Origin: Lederbergia graminis
Lineage (GTDB): Bacteria > Bacillota > Bacilli > Bacillales > Bacillaceae_C
Direction: 5' to 3'
Assembly (NCBI RefSeq): GCF_042655485.1
Contig: NZ_JBHSMC010000029.1
Coordinates: 62,001-126,000, forward strand
Length of the DNA stretch: 64,000 nt
Numbering within the stretch: the stretch's first letter is position 1; each line of letters opens with the position of its first letter. A program made the position numbers and the translations under genes. The notes beneath the pieces are model-generated. The model worked only from the letters and a program-made list of their open reading frames with translations. It made no database searches and was not told the DNA's origin. Positions 17,449 to 26,441 of this stretch are shown in pieces.

Positions 17449-18120
17449 TTATTTTTCGAGTTCTTCTAGATATTGTTTCATTACTTTTTGGCCATTTCCA
17501 GCTAATGCATGATAAGGTTGAAGGGAAAGTGCCTTCTCAAAATTCTCTAAGGCTTTTTCTGCATTATTTTCATGTGCAGCATATGCAACTCCAAGGTTAT
17601 AAAAGGCATCGGCGTGTTCAGGATCCACTTCCACCACTTTTTGTAATTGGGAAATGCAATCTTCGTATACTCCACAACGAGCCAATGCAAGTCCATATTG
17701 GAATCTAGCTTCATTATCAGACTCAGCAAGTTCAACACTTCTTTGTAAGTAAGGAAGAGAAAGTTCGTTTTTACCCAGGTTTACAAAGCACATACCAAGC
17801 ATGTAATGAAGGTCATTAGATTCTGGTCCAATTGCTAATGCTTTTTCATATTGCTTCACTGCTAGTTCGTATCTTTCTTGATTGAAGTGTAAATTTCCGT
17901 AGCTATAATAGGCTGCTGAGGCATTTTCATCAATTTCAATTGCTCTATTAAGAAATTGTTCAGCTCTTTGTGGCTCGCCGACTGAGATCAGTACATTAGC
18001 AAAGTTTACATAACCTACTGCGTCTTTAGGATCATCCTCAATTGCTTCTGTAAACATTTGGATTGCCTTTTCGTAATTACCAGCTTTCATATATTCAATA
18101 CCTTGTACATTTTTATCCAT
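17449..18120 (-). CDS. yrrB: tetratricopeptide repeat protein YrrB
   Basis: Consists almost entirely of about six TPR units of 34 residues, with signatures such as AIQMFTEAIEDDPKD and AFYNLGVAYAAHENN. TPR arrays are protein-interaction scaffolds. The B. subtilis homologue YrrB has a known TPR structure but no firm partner. At 223 residues it is slightly longer than YrrB. No signal peptide is visible, so it is likely cytosolic. Confidence 0.9.
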   Translation of the reverse strand: MDKNVQGIEYMKAGNYEKAIQMFTEAIEDDPKDAVGYVNFANVLISVGEPQRAEQFLNRAIEIDENASAAYYSYGNLHFNQERYELAVKQYEKALAIGPESNDLHYMLGMCFVNLGKNELSLPYLQRSVELAESDNEARFQYGLALARCGVYEDCISQLQKVVEVDPEHADAFYNLGVAYAAHENNAEKALENFEKALSLQPYHALAGNGQKVMKQYLEELEK

Positions 18121-18152
18121 TAGTCACACTCCGATGTAGTAATTAATATAGA

Positions 18153-18163
18153 ATTATAGCATA
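18153..18163 (-). promoter_or_regulatory. extended -10 promoter of yrrB-recD2
   Basis: TGC-TATAAT (TATAAT complement at 18153-18158) is an extended -10 element 33 bases before the yrrB ATG. No good -35 hexamer is present. Confidence 0.5.
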
Positions 18164-18430
18164 CATTCTTTGCTATTTAGAAAGGGAACATGAATCAGTT
18201 AAAATAATTTAAAATTATTTGCTATCCGATAATAAATGATCAATTCATATAGTTGATTTCCTTTATAGAACATACATATATCCTCTCTTTACCTGAATAG
18301 CGACTGTCATTAATAATTCCCTTATTCATGGTATCTATCTTGCTGAATAGATACCTAATTTTGATTTCCCTATTTATTTGGGCTTTATTCAGCTGGAATA
18401 GGGACTATTACTGCATTATTTCCTGAACTT
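18164..18430. repeat. 50-nt-period imperfect repeat in intergenic region
   Basis: This stretch has no convincing ORF. CTGAATAG starts at 18293 and 18343, and CTGGAATAG at 18393, exactly 50 bases apart. Each is followed by an AC dinucleotide and a TTCCCT-like block. The units are degenerate otherwise. The rest of the interval is AT-rich without a recognisable signal. Confidence 0.5.
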
Positions 18431-18523
18431 GAGGTTGGGACAAAACGGTATGAACTAGTGGTAAATCCGAACAATGGAAGTAAAACTATTCCGCTCCGGA
18501 ATTACACTACGCTTTCCGCGGGT
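18431..18523 (-). repeat. inverted copy of the dispersed repeat 3' arm
   Basis: Read on the minus strand it gives CCCGCGGAAAGCG, then TGTAATTCCGGAGCGG, CATTGTTCGGATTTA and GTCCCAACCTC. It aligns with 2211-2300 over its whole length but lies in the opposite orientation. The plus strand begins with GAGGTTGGGACAAAA. Confidence 0.75.
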
Positions 18524-18581
18524 AATAAAAAGCATGATAATAGTGAGAAGTAGTCGCTATCTACTTTTAGGAAGAAAAAAT

Positions 18582-18626
18582 AAAAAACAAGTGGAGAAGA
18601 AACGGGTTGTTTTCTCCACTTGTTTT
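18582..18626 (-). terminator. terminator after mnmA
   Basis: Minus-strand ACAAGTGGAGAAAACA pairs with TTTCTTCTCCACTTGT, then TTTTTTATTTTTT. It closely resembles the yrzB terminator at 9066-9110. Confidence 0.85.
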
Positions 18627-18661
18627 ATTTTAAGACTTACATGAATGCTATTTTGTTGATT

Positions 18662-19774
18662 TTATCCAACATATGTTAGCATTTGTTCATTTTTGTAAAT
18701 TTTATCGATGGTGCCACCGCCAAGACACTCGTCTCCTTGGTAAAACACGACTGCTTGTCCAGGTGTTACGGCACGAACTGGACGTGCAAAGACTACTTCT
18801 ACTTCATTATTAGGTAAAATTTTCACTGTAACCTCTTCATCAGGTTGGCGATATCGGAACTTAGCAGTACATGTAAATTCGTTTGGTTTTTCTTTATTAG
18901 ATACCCAACTAACATTTACTGCCTTGATGGAATCAGAATACAGCGATGGATGATGAAAACCTTGTTCAACATATAGGACATTTTTTTCTAAATCTTTTCC
19001 CACTGCAAACCAAGGTTCACCTGCACCACCTATACCTAGACCATGACGTTGACCAATTGTATAGTACATTAGGCCGTCATGAGTACCCACTTTTTCACCA
19101 GCTAATGTTTGCATTTCACCTGGTTGTGCAGGTAAATAGCTACTTAAAAATTCTTTGAAGTTACGTTCACCAATAAAACAAATACCCGTGCTATCTTTCT
19201 TTGTAGCAGTTGCTAAGCCAGCTGCTTTGGCTATTTCACGAACTTCTTTCTTATCTATACCACCTAATGGGAACATCACTTTCTCTAATTGTTCTTGGCT
19301 AAGTTGGTTTAAGAAATATGTTTGATCTTTATTTTGATCAACACCACGAAGCATTTTCACTTCTCTGTCACGATTTACTACTTGTGCATAGTGACCAGTT
19401 GCTAAATAATCAGCACCCAATTTCATCGCATGTTCTAGAAAAGCCTTAAACTTAATTTCTTTATTACACATAACATCCGGATTCGGTGTACGTCCTGCTT
19501 TATACTCATCTAAGAAATAAGTAAACACTTTATCCCAATATTGTTTTTCAAAATTAACTGCGTAATAAGGGATTCCAATTTGATTACAAACGCGAATTAC
19601 GTCATTATAATCTTCTGTAGCTGTACATACTCCGAATTCATCTGTGTCATCCCAATTTTTCATAAAAATACCAATGACATCATAGCCTTGCTCTTTTAAT
19701 AACAAGGCAGCAACAGATGAATCAACACCACCGGACATCCCTACTACGACACGAATATCTTTATTTTCTTTCAT
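18662..19774 (-). CDS. mnmA: tRNA 2-thiouridylase MnmA
   Basis: Thiolates U34 of tRNA-Lys, -Glu and -Gln with sulfur passed from a cysteine desulfurase. The ATP-binding PP-loop GMSGGVDSSVA is at the N-terminus. The two catalytic cysteines lie in NPDVMCNKEIKF and STGICFIGER. A C-terminal barrel domain follows. The protein has 370 residues, as expected. AGGAGG precedes the ATG. It begins 12 bases after the cysteine desulfurase gene, which is likely its dedicated sulfur donor. Confidence 0.97.
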   Translation of the reverse strand: MKENKDIRVVVGMSGGVDSSVAALLLKEQGYDVIGIFMKNWDDTDEFGVCTATEDYNDVIRVCNQIGIPYYAVNFEKQYWDKVFTYFLDEYKAGRTPNPDVMCNKEIKFKAFLEHAMKLGADYLATGHYAQVVNRDREVKMLRGVDQNKDQTYFLNQLSQEQLEKVMFPLGGIDKKEVREIAKAAGLATATKKDSTGICFIGERNFKEFLSSYLPAQPGEMQTLAGEKVGTHDGLMYYTIGQRHGLGIGGAGEPWFAVGKDLEKNVLYVEQGFHHPSLYSDSIKAVNVSWVSNKEKPNEFTCTAKFRYRQPDEEVTVKILPNNEVEVVFARPVRAVTPGQAVVFYQGDECLGGGTIDKIYKNEQMLTYVG

Positions 19775-19786
19775 TTGTCACACCTC

Positions 19787-20929
19787 CTAATTACGGAGCC
19801 TTTTCACAATTGCAGCTGTTTTTTCGGCCGCGATTGTAATATGTTCTATATCATTACCTAGTCCGAAACTGAAGCGGATGGAATTTCGAATCCGCTCCGA
19901 CTTATTCCCAAACATAGCAACAAGTACATGTGAAGGCTCAATCGATCCTGCTGTACAGGCAGAACCGCTTGAAACTGCAATTCCTTCAATATCTAAGTTC
20001 ACCAATAAAGATTCTACATCTGTACCAGGAAAACTAATATTTAATACATGTGGAAGACCAGTTTCTAAATTACCATTTATATAATACTCTATATTTTCAT
20101 GTTTTAAAATTTCTACAAATCGCTTTTTATATGTTAGATATTGTTCTTTTCTTTCCGTAATCGAATTAATAGCTATACGGCAAGCCTCTGCAAAGCCAAC
20201 AATTGCCGGTAAATTTTCAGTTCCAGCACGCCTCTTTAACTCCTGTTCTCCTCCAAATGATACAGGTAACAGTTTAGTACCAGTCCTTACATATAAGAAT
20301 CCAATACCTTTTGGACCATTAATTTTATGACTCGATACCGATAGCATGTCTACTTGAATATCAGTAATATCTATTTGAATTGCACCAAATGCTTGAACAG
20401 CATCTGTATGAAGTAATGCTTGATGATTAGCCACGACAGCTGCAATATCTTTCATTGGTTGAATAGCACCAACTTCATTATTCCCATACATGATGGTTAC
20501 AAGTATCGTATCAGAACGCAATGCACCACGAACACTTTCTACACTTATAACCCCATGTTCATCCGGTGATAAATAAGTTACGTCAAAACCTTGCTTCTCT
20601 AAATATTGACAAGAGTGGAGAACTGCATGATGCTCCAATTTTGTTGTAATAATATGATTTCCTTTATCACGGTTAGCCATTGCAGATCCTATAATTGCTA
20701 GATTATCTGCTTCCGTACCACCACTAGTAAAAATAATTTCGGAAAATTTCGCACCTATACTTTTGGCTAATGTTGTTCTGGATTCATCTAGTACTCTTCT
20801 TGCACTCCGTCCAATCGCATGTATACTGGATGGATTTCCATATTCGAGTTTCATTGCTTCTGTCATGACTTCTATCACTTGCGGATGAATGGGAGAAGTT
20901 GCCGCATGGTCTAAATATATTGTGTTCAT
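19787..20929 (-). CDS. cysteine desulfurase (YrvO/IscS type)
   Basis: A PLP enzyme that takes sulfur from cysteine and relays it as persulfide. The PLP lysine lies in SSHKINGPKGIG and the catalytic cysteine in SSGSACTAGS. The protein has 380 residues. The ATG at 20929 giving MNTIYLDHAAT is chosen because AGGTGG lies just upstream; the GTG at 20938 falls within that ribosome-binding site. In B. subtilis the syntenic YrvO serves MnmA. Gene order cymR-desulfurase-mnmA is conserved. Confidence 0.93.
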   Translation of the reverse strand: MNTIYLDHAATSPIHPQVIEVMTEAMKLEYGNPSSIHAIGRSARRVLDESRTTLAKSIGAKFSEIIFTSGGTEADNLAIIGSAMANRDKGNHIITTKLEHHAVLHSCQYLEKQGFDVTYLSPDEHGVISVESVRGALRSDTILVTIMYGNNEVGAIQPMKDIAAVVANHQALLHTDAVQAFGAIQIDITDIQVDMLSVSSHKINGPKGIGFLYVRTGTKLLPVSFGGEQELKRRAGTENLPAIVGFAEACRIAINSITERKEQYLTYKKRFVEILKHENIEYYINGNLETGLPHVLNISFPGTDVESLLVNLDIEGIAVSSGSACTAGSIEPSHVLVAMFGNKSERIRNSIRFSFGLGNDIEHITIAAEKTAAIVKRLRN

Positions 20930-20951
20930 GTATGCCACCTATTCTAATAAA

Positions 20952-21371
20952 TTAAATATAAAACATATATGGTTCTGAATCACCGTCATCTTGATGATTT
21001 GCTAAATCCTCAATTGTTGTATTATCCAATACATCTTTTACAGCATCACGAATTCGAATCCATAGTTGGCGTTTCGCAGGTTCTTCGTCTTCTATACCTT
21101 CAACTGGACTGATTGGTCCTTCTAATACTCGAATAATATCTCCAGCTGTAATTTTACTAGGCTCATCTGCTAGAATATAACCACCATATGCCCCTCTTAT
21201 ACTTTTTACCAAACCAGCATTACGTAATGGCCCAGCTAATTGCTCTAAATAATGTTCCGAAAGATTATGAGCATTTGCAATCGCCTTTAATGAAGTTGGT
21301 CCTTCCCCATGCTGTTTTGCAAGTTCAATCATAATCGTCAGTCCATATCTTCCTTTTGTTGAAATTTTCAT
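20952..21371 (-). CDS. cymR: Rrf2 family regulator CymR
   Basis: The master repressor of cysteine metabolism in Bacillus, working with CysK. The 139-residue protein has an N-terminal winged helix (MKISTKGRYGLTIMIELA) and the Rrf2 GAYGGYIL wing. It contains no cysteine at all, so it cannot bind the Fe-S cluster of IscR-type members, which fits CymR. Its first 4 bases overlap the preceding membrane-protein gene (ATGA), implying coupling. Confidence 0.93.
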   Translation of the reverse strand: MKISTKGRYGLTIMIELAKQHGEGPTSLKAIANAHNLSEHYLEQLAGPLRNAGLVKSIRGAYGGYILADEPSKITAGDIIRVLEGPISPVEGIEDEEPAKRQLWIRIRDAVKDVLDNTTIEDLANHQDDGDSEPYMFYI

Positions 21372-22036
21372 AAACTAGCTCCCCGTCCTATCTGTTTCCC
21401 TATATTTTTTTGTTCGATTTTGTTTAATAATTTATCTGTATTTTTTTGACAATGTGGTAGTGCAAAACCCACAACTGGTCCAATCAACAGGCAAAAAACG
21501 ATTGTTCCAATAAAAACTGGGCCACCTAGAACCCAGCCAATAATAAGCACAATAACTTCCATTATCCAACGAATAGAGGATACTTTCCATTTTGTTAACT
21601 TATTCAACGCGAGCATTAAGCTATCCCTAGGCCCTGCTCCTAGTTGAGAGGATAGATATATCCCCATTCCATATGCATATATAAAAACGCCTATAATAAA
21701 CATTGTTAGTTTTCCTATCATACTATTTGGCTCCACCAAAAACGGAATCATCAAATACATATCGATAAAAATTCCTACTAATAACATGTTTAAGTACGCA
21801 CCAAATTGTGGCCATTGTTTTAACATTATTGAAGAAGTTGCTAATATTACTACTCCTACTATAATCGACCATGTTCCAATTGTTAAACCGAATTGATAAT
21901 ATAGTCCAACATGCAATACATCCCAAGGTGATGCACCGAAGTCAGCTACAATAATAAGCACAATCCCTAATGCCATAACTAACAATCCAAGCGTGAATAT
22001 GGATAGTCTTTGTGGTAATTGCTTCATATGTTTCAT
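21368..22036 (-). CDS. YczE/YyaS/YitT family membrane protein
   Basis: A 222-residue protein with about five to six membrane segments. Motifs include FGASPWDVLHVGL and SQLGAGPRDSLM, diagnostic of the YczE/YitT family. Its function is unknown; B. subtilis YczE affects surfactin and bacillaene production. It overlaps cymR by 4 bases and would be its upstream co-transcribed partner, so cysteine metabolism or transport is a tentative idea only. The gene is divergent from rarA. Confidence 0.85.
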   Translation of the reverse strand: MKHMKQLPQRLSIFTLGLLVMALGIVLIIVADFGASPWDVLHVGLYYQFGLTIGTWSIIVGVVILATSSIMLKQWPQFGAYLNMLLVGIFIDMYLMIPFLVEPNSMIGKLTMFIIGVFIYAYGMGIYLSSQLGAGPRDSLMLALNKLTKWKVSSIRWIMEVIVLIIGWVLGGPVFIGTIVFCLLIGPVVGFALPHCQKNTDKLLNKIEQKNIGKQIGRGASL

Positions 22037-22156
22037 GATGTTTTTCCCCTTTGCATTAAAACATTATAACATATTCATCAACTTGAATGCATATTTGCTA
22101 TTGTTTTGTTAGAATAGAATTAAGAATATAGAGAACGTCAGTTTGGAGTGATGCTT

Positions 22157-23425
22157 ATGAAAAAACAACCATTAGCATTTAGGATGCGTCCCCAATCAAT
22201 AGAAGAAGTGTCAGGACAACAACATTTAGTTGGAGACGGGAAAATTATTGCGAGAATGGTGAAGGCAAAGCAGCTCTCGTCCATGATTTTGTACGGACCA
22301 CCTGGCATTGGAAAGACATCAATTGCTAGTGCGATAGCAGGTAGTACTCAATATGCATTTCGTACATTAAATGCTGTAACAAATAACAAAAAAGATTTAG
22401 AAATTGTCGCCGCAGAAGGAAAAATGAGTGGGAAAGTCATTTTACTACTCGATGAGGTACACCGACTAGATAAGGGAAAACAAGATTTTCTATTGCCCTA
22501 TTTAGAAAGTGGAATGATTATCTTAATTGGTGCAACAACAAGTAATCCATATATAGCAATTAATCCAGCTATACGAAGTCGTTGTCAAATCTTTGAACTC
22601 TTCCCACTTACGGAAGAAGAAATTAAAACGACACTTTTACGTGCTTTAAAAGACACAAAACGCGGATTAGGTTCTTATTCTGTGGAATTAGATGAGCAAG
22701 CATTAGAACATCTCGTCCACGCAAGTAATGGAGATGCGCGCAGCTCACTAAATGCGCTTGAATTGGCCGTCCTATCTACTGAACCCAATGAAGATGGGAC
22801 TATACATATCACGGTTGAAATAGCGGAAGAATGTCTACAAAAGAAAAGCCTTGTGCACGATAAAGATGGAGATGGGCATTATGATGTATTAAGCGCCTTT
22901 CAAAAATCTATTCGTGGCAGCGATGTAAATGCGGCATTACATTACTTAGGTAGATTAATTGAGGCTGGGGATCTTATAAGTATTGCGAGAAGATTATTAG
23001 TAATTGCTTATGAAGATATCGGTTTAGCAAATCCACAAGCTGGTCCACGTGTTCTCTCAGCAGTTGAAACAGCAGAAAGAATCGGGTTCCCAGAAGCAAG
23101 AATTCCACTTGCCAATGCAGTTATTGAGTTATGCTTGTCACCCAAGTCTAACTCCGCTATTACTGCAATTGATGATGCATTAGCAGACATTCGTGCTGGT
23201 AAAAGTGGTGAGGTTCCACTTCATTTAAAAGATGCACATTATAAGGGTGCAGCTGCTTTAGGAAGAGGAATAGAATATAAATACCCTCATGATTATGAAT
23301 CAGGTTGGGTCAAACAACAATATTTACCTGATAAATTAAAGAACAAACAATATTACAAACCTAAAAAGACAGGAAAATTCGAACAAGCAATTGCGGCAGT
23401 ATATGAGAACATAATGAAAAGCTAA
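22157..23425 (+). CDS. rarA: replication-associated recombination protein RarA
   Basis: An AAA+ ATPase of the RarA/Mgs1/WRNIP1 family acting at stalled replication forks. Walker A is GPPGIGKTS and Walker B LLLDEVHRLDK, with sensor TTSNPY and the C-terminal tetramerisation domain (DDALADIRAG, YKYPHDY). At 22157 the ATG giving MKKQPLAFRMRP is 8 bases after GGAG; upstream GTG and ATG codons fall too close to that site. 422 residues, as usual. It is the only plus-strand gene in this section. Confidence 0.95.
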   Translation: MKKQPLAFRMRPQSIEEVSGQQHLVGDGKIIARMVKAKQLSSMILYGPPGIGKTSIASAIAGSTQYAFRTLNAVTNNKKDLEIVAAEGKMSGKVILLLDEVHRLDKGKQDFLLPYLESGMIILIGATTSNPYIAINPAIRSRCQIFELFPLTEEEIKTTLLRALKDTKRGLGSYSVELDEQALEHLVHASNGDARSSLNALELAVLSTEPNEDGTIHITVEIAEECLQKKSLVHDKDGDGHYDVLSAFQKSIRGSDVNAALHYLGRLIEAGDLISIARRLLVIAYEDIGLANPQAGPRVLSAVETAERIGFPEARIPLANAVIELCLSPKSNSAITAIDDALADIRAGKSGEVPLHLKDAHYKGAAALGRGIEYKYPHDYESGWVKQQYLPDKLKNKQYYKPKKTGKFEQAIAAVYENIMKS

Positions 23426-23455
23426 GAAAGATGCTATTGGGCTTCTTTCTTAGCT
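23420..23455. terminator. bidirectional hairpin between rarA and tcdA
   Basis: AGCTAAGAAAG pairs with CTTTCTTAGCT around a short internal stem. It overlaps the rarA stop codon and ends 7 bases before the tcdA stop, so it may serve both convergent genes. U-tracts are modest. Confidence 0.7.
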
Positions 23456-23461
23456 AATATA

Positions 23462-24232
23462 TTACTTCTTCTCATCCTTTACACGTTGGATGTGAATACC
23501 CTTCACGATTTCTTGGAAGACGTAGCTTGCCATTATTAATCCAGTTGTAGAGGGAACAAATGCATTGGAAGCAGGAGGCATTTGTGCCTTTCTAATTTCA
23601 GATTTATCATTACCTACTGTTTTACGGACATCCTCCCTAATGACAATGGGACTCTCATCAGAAAATACGACTGGTACCCCTTTTTTATATCCTTCTTTTC
23701 TTAACTTCGTTCTAATTATCTTTGCTATAGGATCTGTATGTGTTTTAAATAAATCTTTCACCATTAAGCGTGTAGGATCCATTTTATTAGCTGCACCCAT
23801 AGAAGATATCATCGGTATATTTCGTTTTAAACATTCCTTAATAAGGTGAATTTTATATACAATCGTATCCGAAGCATCAATCACATAATCAGGTTGATGA
23901 GCAAAAAACTCTTCATACGTATCCTCTGTATAAAACATTTTTAACGCGATAACTTCGCATTCAGGATTAATATCATGAATTCTTTCTTTCATTAAATCTG
24001 CCTTTGGTTTACCTACTGTTGATAATAAAGCAATTATTTGTCTATTTACATTCGTAATATCGACATCATCTTTATCAACTAAAATTAATTTTCCTACTCC
24101 AGAACGTGCCAAAGCTTCTGCAGCAAATGTACCTACTCCACCTATGCCTAGTATTGCAACAGTACTGTTTTTTAATAGCTCCAGTCCTTCTTTTCCTATA
24201 GCTAATTCATTTCTAGAAAATTGATGTAACAT
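23462..24232 (-). CDS. tcdA: tRNA threonylcarbamoyladenosine dehydratase TcdA
   Basis: An E1-like enzyme that cyclises t6A37 to ct6A in tRNAs. The Rossmann motif ILGIGGVGTF and the ATP-binding NVNRQI are present, and SSMGAANKMDPT follows. The start MLHQFSRNELAIG is the family norm, with GGAG 9 bases upstream. An in-frame TTG at 24247 falls on the ribosome-binding site and is rejected. 256 residues. Neighbours 6S RNA and aspS match B. subtilis (yrvM). Confidence 0.94.
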   Translation of the reverse strand: MLHQFSRNELAIGKEGLELLKNSTVAILGIGGVGTFAAEALARSGVGKLILVDKDDVDITNVNRQIIALLSTVGKPKADLMKERIHDINPECEVIALKMFYTEDTYEEFFAHQPDYVIDASDTIVYKIHLIKECLKRNIPMISSMGAANKMDPTRLMVKDLFKTHTDPIAKIIRTKLRKEGYKKGVPVVFSDESPIVIREDVRKTVGNDKSEIRKAQMPPASNAFVPSTTGLIMASYVFQEIVKGIHIQRVKDEKK

Positions 24233-24329
24233 GAACTTCAACTCCAATTAAAATATGTATCTTGCTTAGAATAATGGAAAAAAGGATAAAAATGCAAGGG
24301 AAAAATCAAATCCTACAGACGAATTAAAA

Positions 24330-24366
24330 TAAAAAAAACAATCTTCCAATTTTGCGGAGATTGTTT
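24330..24366 (-). terminator. terminator of 6S RNA
   Basis: ACAATCTCCG and CGGAGATTGT-type arms (24338-24344 with 24358-24364 as the core) followed by TTTTTTTTATTTT on the minus strand. It lies about 20 bases after the 3' arm of the 6S RNA closing stem. Confidence 0.8.
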
Positions 24367-24385
24367 CATCGTTTAGTATTCATAG

Positions 24386-24575
24386 GAAAAGTCCCGATTA
24401 TGCCGTCCATTTAATTCCTTTGTTTTGAACCCGCTCTCGGCAGGTGGGTGTCCTGCTCAAGACTTTGCGCGTCCTTATGGAAGGCATGCACTCTATCTTG
24501 AAACTCCAGACTCCCGTAGGTATGGCTTGTAGGTCAAAACGACAAGGTATGAGAACGTACACATCAGGACTTTTC
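24386..24575 (-). ncRNA. ssrS: 6S RNA (BsrA-like)
   Basis: Lies between aspS and tcdA, the location of bsrA in B. subtilis, on the same strand as both. The 5' arm AAAAGTCCTGA (near 24575) pairs with the 3' arm TCGGGACTTTTCC (near 24386). The length is about 190 bases, typical of 6S RNA, and the central part is free of convincing ORFs. 6S RNA binds the housekeeping RNA polymerase and inhibits sigma-A transcription in stationary phase. A terminator follows at 24330-24366. Confidence 0.88.
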
Positions 24576-24592
24576 TTGTTGAATAAATCTTA

Positions 24593-24621
24593 TCATACGA
24601 GATTCATTATTTCAAATAGAT
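24593..24621 (-). promoter_or_regulatory. promoter of 6S RNA
   Basis: Minus strand TTGAAA, a 17-base spacer and TAAGAT upstream of the 6S 5' arm. The predicted start lies about 10 bases before AAGTCC, so a short 5' leader would be trimmed. Confidence 0.6.
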
Positions 24622-24647
24622 CCGTATAGGAAAAATTGCTTGTTTTA

Positions 24648-26429
24648 TTACTTATTTCCAATTTTTATATCTGTTACTGCTAAATGAAGTTCCTTTAATT
24701 GTGCATCACTAACTACATCGGGAGCCTTCATTAATAAATCACTTGCACTTGCGGTTTTCGGAAATGCAATTGTATCCCTTAGACTATTTCGACCTGCAAG
24801 TAACATAACTAATCGATCTAAACCGAGAGCAATCCCACCATGTGGAGGAGTACCATAATCAAATGCTTCTAGTAAGAAACCAAATTGTTCTTTAGCCTCT
24901 TCCTTCGAGAAACCAAGAACTTCGAACATTCTTTCTTGAATATCACGTTCAAAGATACGTAAAGAACCACCACCAAGTTCGTAACCATTTAATACTAGGT
25001 CATATGCTTGTGCTCTTACATTTCCAGGCTCTATTTCCAACTTATTTAAGTCTTCACGAACAGGCATTGTAAATGGATGATGTGCTGCGAAATATCTTCC
25101 CGCCTCTTCGTCATATTCCAGTAATGGCCAATCTGTAAGCCAAAGGAAGTTGTATTTTGACTCATCAATTAATCCAAGGTCTTTTCCGAGCTTAAGTCGT
25201 AACGCACCTAAAGAATCTGCTACTACTTTTTTACTATCAGCACCGAACAATAATAAATCGTCAGCTTCTGCATTTAAGCGATTGATTAGTGCTTGTTGTT
25301 GCGACTCATCAAAGAATTTTGCGATTGGACCTTTTAATCCTTCTGCATCTACCTTTAACCATGCAAGACCTTTTGCACCATAACGTGCAGCATATTCGCC
25401 AAGAGCGTCTATATCTTTCCTTGAATATTTAGTTGCTGCACCTTTTACAACTAATGCTTTAACTTGACCACCAGATTCAATTGCATTTGTGAAAACCTTG
25501 AAATTGGAGTTTTCCATGAGATCCGAAATATCATTTAGCTCCATTTCGAATCGAGTGTCAGGTTTATCAGAGCCATATCTTGCCATCGCATCATCATACG
25601 TTAAAATAGGGAACGGTGTTTCTACTTCAATCCCTTTCACTGCGGACATTACTAACTTCATCATTCGTTCTGTCATTTCACGAATATCTTCTTCACTCAT
25701 AAAGCTAGTTTCAATATCAATTTGTGTAAATTCAGGCTGACGATCTGCACGTAAATCTTCATCACGAAAACATCTCGCAATTTGGAAATACTTATCAAAT
25801 CCACTAACCATTAATAGCTGTTTAAAAAGCTGTGGTGATTGTGGTAATGCAAAGAATTCTCCACTATGCACCCTACTAGGTACTAGATAATCACGGGCAC
25901 CTTCTGGAGTACTTTTCGTTAATATTGGTGTTTCAATATCTAAAAATCCTTCTTCGTTTAAAAAGTTTCGAACCGTTCTTGTAATATCAGATCGTAATTT
26001 AAATACATTAAACATTTCTGGTCTTCTTAAATCTAAATATCGATATTTTAAGCGGACTTCTTCAGCAGCTTCCGTGTTATCTTCAATCATAAAAGGTGGT
26101 GTTTTTGCTTCATTAATAATAGCAACTTCTGTCACAACCACTTCAATTTTCCCTGTATTTATATTAGGATTAATTGTTTTTTCATCACGTGCTACGACTT
26201 TTCCACGTACATCAATGACATATTCATTACGGATTTTTTCAGCAATAGCTAATGCATCTGCAGATGTTTCTGGATTAAATACGATTTGGACAATTCCAGA
26301 GCGATCGCGTAAATCGATAAAAATTAGTCCTCCTAAATCACGTCTTCTCTGTACCCATCCTTTTAGTACTACTTCTTCGCCAATTGCTTGTTCTGTAATT
26401 TCACCACAATAATAAGATCTTCCAAACAT
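24648..26429 (-). CDS. aspS: aspartyl-tRNA synthetase
   Basis: Class II synthetase, 593 residues. An N-terminal OB-fold anticodon domain (about 1-110) precedes the catalytic core. Core motifs include QSPQLFKQLLM, motif 2 FRDEDLRADRQPEFTQ and motif 3 GIALGLDRLVML. The large bacterial GAD insertion lies between motifs 2 and 3. The gene starts 12 bases after hisS and shares its T-box-controlled transcript. Discriminating versus non-discriminating type was not decided. Confidence 0.97.
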   Translation of the reverse strand: MFGRSYYCGEITEQAIGEEVVLKGWVQRRRDLGGLIFIDLRDRSGIVQIVFNPETSADALAIAEKIRNEYVIDVRGKVVARDEKTINPNINTGKIEVVVTEVAIINEAKTPPFMIEDNTEAAEEVRLKYRYLDLRRPEMFNVFKLRSDITRTVRNFLNEEGFLDIETPILTKSTPEGARDYLVPSRVHSGEFFALPQSPQLFKQLLMVSGFDKYFQIARCFRDEDLRADRQPEFTQIDIETSFMSEEDIREMTERMMKLVMSAVKGIEVETPFPILTYDDAMARYGSDKPDTRFEMELNDISDLMENSNFKVFTNAIESGGQVKALVVKGAATKYSRKDIDALGEYAARYGAKGLAWLKVDAEGLKGPIAKFFDESQQQALINRLNAEADDLLLFGADSKKVVADSLGALRLKLGKDLGLIDESKYNFLWLTDWPLLEYDEEAGRYFAAHHPFTMPVREDLNKLEIEPGNVRAQAYDLVLNGYELGGGSLRIFERDIQERMFEVLGFSKEEAKEQFGFLLEAFDYGTPPHGGIALGLDRLVMLLAGRNSLRDTIAFPKTASASDLLMKAPDVVSDAQLKELHLAVTDIKIGNK

Positions 26430-26441
26430 ACATGATCCCCC

